64,000 bases of DNA from CALLPQ01 sp964392325 (GTDB taxonomy: Bacteria; Pseudomonadota; Alphaproteobacteria; Caulobacterales; Parvularculaceae). The notes under the pieces were generated by a model. That model had not been told where the DNA came from. It saw nothing but the letters and a program-made list of their open reading frames with translations, and did not search any database. Positions 60,643-64,000 of this stretch are shown piece after piece. The stretch spans positions 1 through 64,000 of the forward strand of contig CAYMPJ010000010.1 in the NCBI GenBank assembly GCA_964392325.1, written 5' to 3'. The translations under genes were made by a program, and so were the position numbers. Each line of letters starts with the position of its first letter. Within the stretch, counting starts at the first letter, position 1.

Positions 60643-61854
60643 ATGACCGAAGCCTATATTTATGACGCAGTACGCACCCCGCGCGGAAAAGGGAAATCAG
60701 ACGGTTCTCTCCACGAGATCACCCCTGTCGCAATGGCAACGCAAGTTTTAAATGCTATCAAGGATCGCAATAATCTACCCGCCGATTCAGTAGAAGACGT
60801 TGCTATGGGGGTGGTATCTCCTGTTGGCGAGCAAGGCGCGGTCATCACCCGCACAGCATTGCTTCAATCTGATTTTGCAGAAACAACCTCCGGTATTCAG
60901 GTCAATCGGTTTTGTGCTTCTGGATTAGAGGCAATTAACATCGCAGCCGCTAAAGTAAAATCTGGCGAAGCCGACATGACAATTGGCGGGGGCGTTGAAT
61001 GTATGAGCCGTGTGCCGATGGGGTCCGATGGCGGTGCATGGCCGACCGACCCGCAATCTGCTTTTGATTCTTATTTTGTGCCCCAAGGTATCAGCGCAGA
61101 TTTGATCGCAACAAAATACGGTATCTCTCGTGATGACGCTGATGCTTATGCGGTTGAAAGCCATAAACGCGCGAAAAAATCCTGGGATGAAGCGCGCTTT
61201 GAAAAATCGATCGTACCAGTAAAAGATGTAATCGGCATGAATGCACTTTCAACAGACGAAACCATTCGTCCGGAAACAAATATGCAAACCCTCGGCGCTT
61301 TAAACCCTTCCTTCGAAATGCAGGGTCAAAGCTTTGGATTTGATGATGTTGCCTTGCAAAAATACCCTGAATTTGAGAAAATCAATCATGTTCACCATGC
61401 AGGCAATTCATCAGGCATTGTGGATGGTTCTGCTGGTGTTTTAATCGGCACCAAAGAAGCTGGTGAAAAACTGGGGCTTAAGCCGCGTGCACGGATTAAA
61501 TCCATGGCCTCTATCGGTTCAGAGCCAACGATTATGCTTACCGGCCCCGAATTTGCCGCTCGCAAAGCCCTCGCAAAAGCCGGAATGAATGTAAAAGATA
61601 TCGATCTGTACGAATTGAATGAAGCGTTTGCATCAGTTGTTTTGCGCTTTATGCAAGCACTCGACATTGACCACTCTGATATCAATGTAAATGGCGGTGC
61701 GATCGCCATGGGTCACCCGCTAGGCGCAACAGGTGCAATGATTATGGGCACCATGGTTGATGAACTTGAACGCTCTAACAAAGAAACCGCTTTGGTTACG
61801 CTTTGTATTGGCGGCGGCATGGGCACAGCTACGATTATTGAACGCGTCAATTAA
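60643..61854 (+). CDS. fadA: Acetyl-CoA acyltransferase/acetyltransferase (thiolase)
   Basis: Thiolase cleaves 3-ketoacyl-CoA in the last step of beta-oxidation. The 403-residue enzyme has nucleophile Cys91 in NRFCASGLEAI, the GH motif MGHPLGATGA, and the second Cys in TLCIGGGMG. It ends close to the start of the multifunctional fad gene (44 bases), so it is the partner beta subunit rather than a lone acetoacetyl-CoA thiolase. A degradative role fits alkB elsewhere in the window. Confidence 0.9.
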   Translation: MTEAYIYDAVRTPRGKGKSDGSLHEITPVAMATQVLNAIKDRNNLPADSVEDVAMGVVSPVGEQGAVITRTALLQSDFAETTSGIQVNRFCASGLEAINIAAAKVKSGEADMTIGGGVECMSRVPMGSDGGAWPTDPQSAFDSYFVPQGISADLIATKYGISRDDADAYAVESHKRAKKSWDEARFEKSIVPVKDVIGMNALSTDETIRPETNMQTLGALNPSFEMQGQSFGFDDVALQKYPEFEKINHVHHAGNSSGIVDGSAGVLIGTKEAGEKLGLKPRARIKSMASIGSEPTIMLTGPEFAARKALAKAGMNVKDIDLYELNEAFASVVLRFMQALDIDHSDINVNGGAIAMGHPLGATGAMIMGTMVDELERSNKETALVTLCIGGGMGTATIIERVN

Positions 61855-61898
61855 TCCGGCGGTTTAGACATTAAATTTTTTAGAATGGAATTACCCTT

Positions 61899-64000
61899 AT
61901 GAGCTATAAAACTTTTACAGTTGATGTGGATTCAGATGGCATTGCGCTGGTAACAATTGATTTGCCCGGTCAGTCCATGAATGTATGGAATGCTGACTTA
62001 ATCAATGAATTTTCAGATTGGGTCGACGCGTTTTGCGCTGACGACAAAGTTAAAGGCGCTGTTCTTGCGTCGGGCAAAAAATCTGGCTTCCTTGCCGGCG
62101 CAGATCTTCGCATGTTGGGCGACACAAACGGCGATGGTAGTGTGGAAGAAGCGTTTGAACAATCCTTCCGCCTAAACAAGATATTCAGAAAATTGGAAAC
62201 TTGCGGGCATAGTGCAAAAGATATGCTTAAAAAGGGAGCCACGGCAAAACCGGTTGCGGCTGCTATTGAGGGCTTGGCCCTAGGCGGCGGGCTCGAGCTT
62301 GCACTTACAGCCCATCACCGGGTCGTTGCCGATAATGAAAAAATCCAGCTTGGCGTTCCTGAAGTGCAAGTTGGCTTACTTCCCGGTGCGGGCGGAACCC
62401 AGCGCATTCCCCGTCTCATCGGTTTGCAAAACGCTGCTATGATGGCGACTTCCGGTAAACCGACCAATCCTGCTACTGCAAAAGCCCAAGGACTGATCAA
62501 CGAGATCGTGCCAGTGGGAGAGACCATCGCAAAAGCCAAAGAATGGGTAAAAGCTAATCCTAAAACTGTTCAGCCCTGGGATAAAAAAGGCTTTAAATAT
62601 CCAGGCGGCGGCGGCGCTATGGACCCGCGCGCAGTGCAATTTTTCATTGCGGCAAATGCCATGGCCCAAAAAGAAACACAGCATAATTACCCTGCTGTGC
62701 AATCTATCCTTTCCTGCCTGTATGAAGGATCGATCGTTCCCTTCGATACGGCCATCCGTATAGAGTCTAAATATTTCACCAAACTGCTCATGGACCCAAC
62801 GGCAAAAAATATGATCCGTTCCTTGTTTGTAAACAAGCAAGCCCTTGAAAAAGGATCAGCGCGTCCGGAAGGCATCGCGAAAACCGAACTCAACACAGTC
62901 GGCGTTCTTGGTGCAGGTCTCATGGGCGCAGGCATCACTCATGTGACTGCTAAAGGCGGCATGAATGTGATCGTTCTCGATCGCGACGATGAATCCGCAC
63001 AAAAAGCCGTGGACTATACCAAGAAAATTCTCGACAAACGTGTCTCGCGCGGAAAAATGACCCAAGAAAAAGCCGATGAATTCCTGGCACGAATTAAACC
63101 AACATCTGACTATAACGATTTAAAAGATGTTGACCTAATCATTGAAGCCGTTTTTGAACTCCCCGATATCAAAGCCGATGTTATCAAAAAAACCGAAGCG
63201 GTTATCGGAAAAGATGTGATATTTGCGACAAACACTTCAACCCTGCCCATTACCGGACTTGCTGAAAATTCCGAACGTCCTGATCAATTCATAGGGTTGC
63301 ACTTCTTTTCTCCTGTTGAAAGAATGCCGTTGCTGGAAATTATTCCGGGCGAAAAAACCGGCGATAAAGCTTTGGCTGTTGCCTTTGATTATAATTCGAA
63401 AATTCGCAAAACCCCGATTGTGGTAAAAGATGTACGCGGATTTTTCACCAATCAGGTGTTCCCTCCTTACGCCAATGAAGCAGCATTGATGGTAACCGAA
63501 GGGGTTAAAATGGCGCTCATCGAGAATGCAGCCAAAAGCCTCGGCATGCCTATCGGTCCTCTTGCTGTTGCAGACGAGACAACTTTGAAGCTTGGTCTGG
63601 ATATTATGACGGCGACCAAGCAACAATTAGGCGATGCCTATAAACCGTCCGGCACAGAAGAGTTCTATGAGTTGATGGTCAATAAGTTAAAACGGGCCGG
63701 CAAGCGCTTTGGCGCGGGCTTTTATGACTATCCGGAGGGCGGCAAGAAAAAACTCTGGGAGGGCATCGTTGATCATTATCCCCTTCTTGAAAATCAGCCA
63801 AGCCTTGAAGAGGTTAAAGAGCGCCTCCTCTATATTCAGCTTATTGCCACATCCAATTGCTATGCTGATGGCGTTCTCCAGGATCCGCAATCGGCTGATC
63901 TTGGTGCAATCTTTGGTTGGGGTTTTGCCCCATGGACTGGCGGACCCCTTAGCTATATCGACACAATTGGAACAGAAGCTTTTGTTCGTACAGCAGAAAG
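61899..64000 (+). CDS. fadJ: FadB/FadJ-type enoyl-CoA hydratase/3-hydroxyacyl-CoA dehydrogenase (partial, runs off window)
   Basis: The frame starts at ATG 61899 and remains open for about 700 codons to the window end, so only the last part of the C-terminus is missing. The N-terminal crotonase domain has KPVAAAIEGLALGGGLELAL and VQVGLLPGAGGTQR, carrying the oxyanion Gly and catalytic Glu residues. The NAD-binding domain has VGVLGAGLMGAGI near residue 330, and the 3-hydroxyacyl-CoA domain has GLHFFSPVERMPLLEI. It oxidises fatty acyl-CoA with the upstream thiolase. FadB and FadJ types cannot be told apart without alignment. Confidence 0.92.
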   Translation, partial: MSYKTFTVDVDSDGIALVTIDLPGQSMNVWNADLINEFSDWVDAFCADDKVKGAVLASGKKSGFLAGADLRMLGDTNGDGSVEEAFEQSFRLNKIFRKLETCGHSAKDMLKKGATAKPVAAAIEGLALGGGLELALTAHHRVVADNEKIQLGVPEVQVGLLPGAGGTQRIPRLIGLQNAAMMATSGKPTNPATAKAQGLINEIVPVGETIAKAKEWVKANPKTVQPWDKKGFKYPGGGGAMDPRAVQFFIAANAMAQKETQHNYPAVQSILSCLYEGSIVPFDTAIRIESKYFTKLLMDPTAKNMIRSLFVNKQALEKGSARPEGIAKTELNTVGVLGAGLMGAGITHVTAKGGMNVIVLDRDDESAQKAVDYTKKILDKRVSRGKMTQEKADEFLARIKPTSDYNDLKDVDLIIEAVFELPDIKADVIKKTEAVIGKDVIFATNTSTLPITGLAENSERPDQFIGLHFFSPVERMPLLEIIPGEKTGDKALAVAFDYNSKIRKTPIVVKDVRGFFTNQVFPPYANEAALMVTEGVKMALIENAAKSLGMPIGPLAVADETTLKLGLDIMTATKQQLGDAYKPSGTEEFYELMVNKLKRAGKRFGAGFYDYPEGGKKKLWEGIVDHYPLLENQPSLEEVKERLLYIQLIATSNCYADGVLQDPQSADLGAIFGWGFAPWTGGPLSYIDTIGTEAFVRTAE

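Noticed and set aside
1..64000. tRNA genes, rRNA, insertion sequences, CRISPR repeats
   Set aside because: While reading I found no T-arm-like GGTTCGAATCC segments with matching acceptor stems, no transposase-like proteins with flanking repeats, and no regularly spaced repeats.

Overview
The window looks like chromosomal DNA of a free-living, flagellated, Gram-negative alphaproteobacterium, probably marine and related to the Caulobacterales/Maricaulales-Hyphomonadaceae branch. The clues are gene order and family content: the UPF0262-LMW phosphatase-infA-maf-rng-yacG cluster, DUF2794, the RNase G-like short form, the ppx-rlmE-guaB order, the fliL-fliM-DUF6468-motE order divergent from flgF-flgG-flgA-flgH, and kdsB for LPS. 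Base composition looks AT-richer than in most Caulobacterales. The family assignment is inference. I saw no rRNA, tRNA, insertion sequence, prophage or CRISPR array.

Layout. 1-7500: housekeeping and catabolism (gph, glmU, rpiA, gor, a ferredoxin-reductase-like flavoprotein, glutaryl-CoA dehydrogenase). 7651-12622: a vitamin B12 uptake operon (cobalamin riboswitch, btuB, btuF, btuC, btuD). 12631-14797: a tightly overlapped minus-strand operon of class IV aminotransferase, sulfotransferase and ogt. 14873-18165: a CoxE-like VWA protein, an unknown lipoprotein, a strongly structured intergenic RNA region, and small unknown genes. 18313-24512: guaB, a dual-specificity-type phosphatase, an HslV/proteasome-like Ntn hydrolase, rlmE and ppx on the minus strand, with DUF937 and LysM/BON (Kbp) genes on the plus strand between rlmE and ppx.

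24764-27783: a phage-shock (psp) locus. A 40-residue membrane protein, pspA, pspB and pspC lie behind a sigma-54 promoter and diverge from the activator pspF. 27842-33922: a SPOR lipoprotein, alkane hydroxylase alkB with a divergent AraC-type regulator and a palindromic intergenic site, a membrane PAS sensor, and an aspartate aminotransferase. 34049-42120: flagellar genes in two divergent units: fliL-fliM-DUF6468-motE-TPR protein (minus) and flgF-flgG-flgA-flgH (plus, behind a sigma-54 type promoter).

42148-50522: a periplasmic ClpP-like protein, a LytS/LytTR two-component pair, a degenerate methyltransferase, a UDG-family protein, a metallophosphoesterase, galE (with an unusual active site), a VanZ-like protein, kdsB and DUF2794. 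50667-52201: a small-RNA candidate and purA. 52351-58694: an unknown polytopic membrane protein, trmFO, and the yacG-rng-maf-infA-LMW phosphatase-UPF0262 cluster. 58744-64000: a monoglyceride-lipase-like hydrolase, an unknown CPxC-motif protein, and the beta-oxidation pair thiolase plus FadB/FadJ-type multifunctional enzyme, which runs off the window end. Together alkB, the acyl-CoA dehydrogenase, the thiolase and the fad protein suggest growth on alkanes and fatty acids.

The most promising undescribed items are the structured RNA region at 16895-17241, the Ntn-hydrolase/phosphatase cassette at 19827-20929, the aminotransferase/sulfotransferase operon at 13149-14797, the C-rich-loop small-RNA candidate at 50667-50754, and the psp and alk regulatory architectures. 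All calls come from reading the sequence; no database search or folding program was run.
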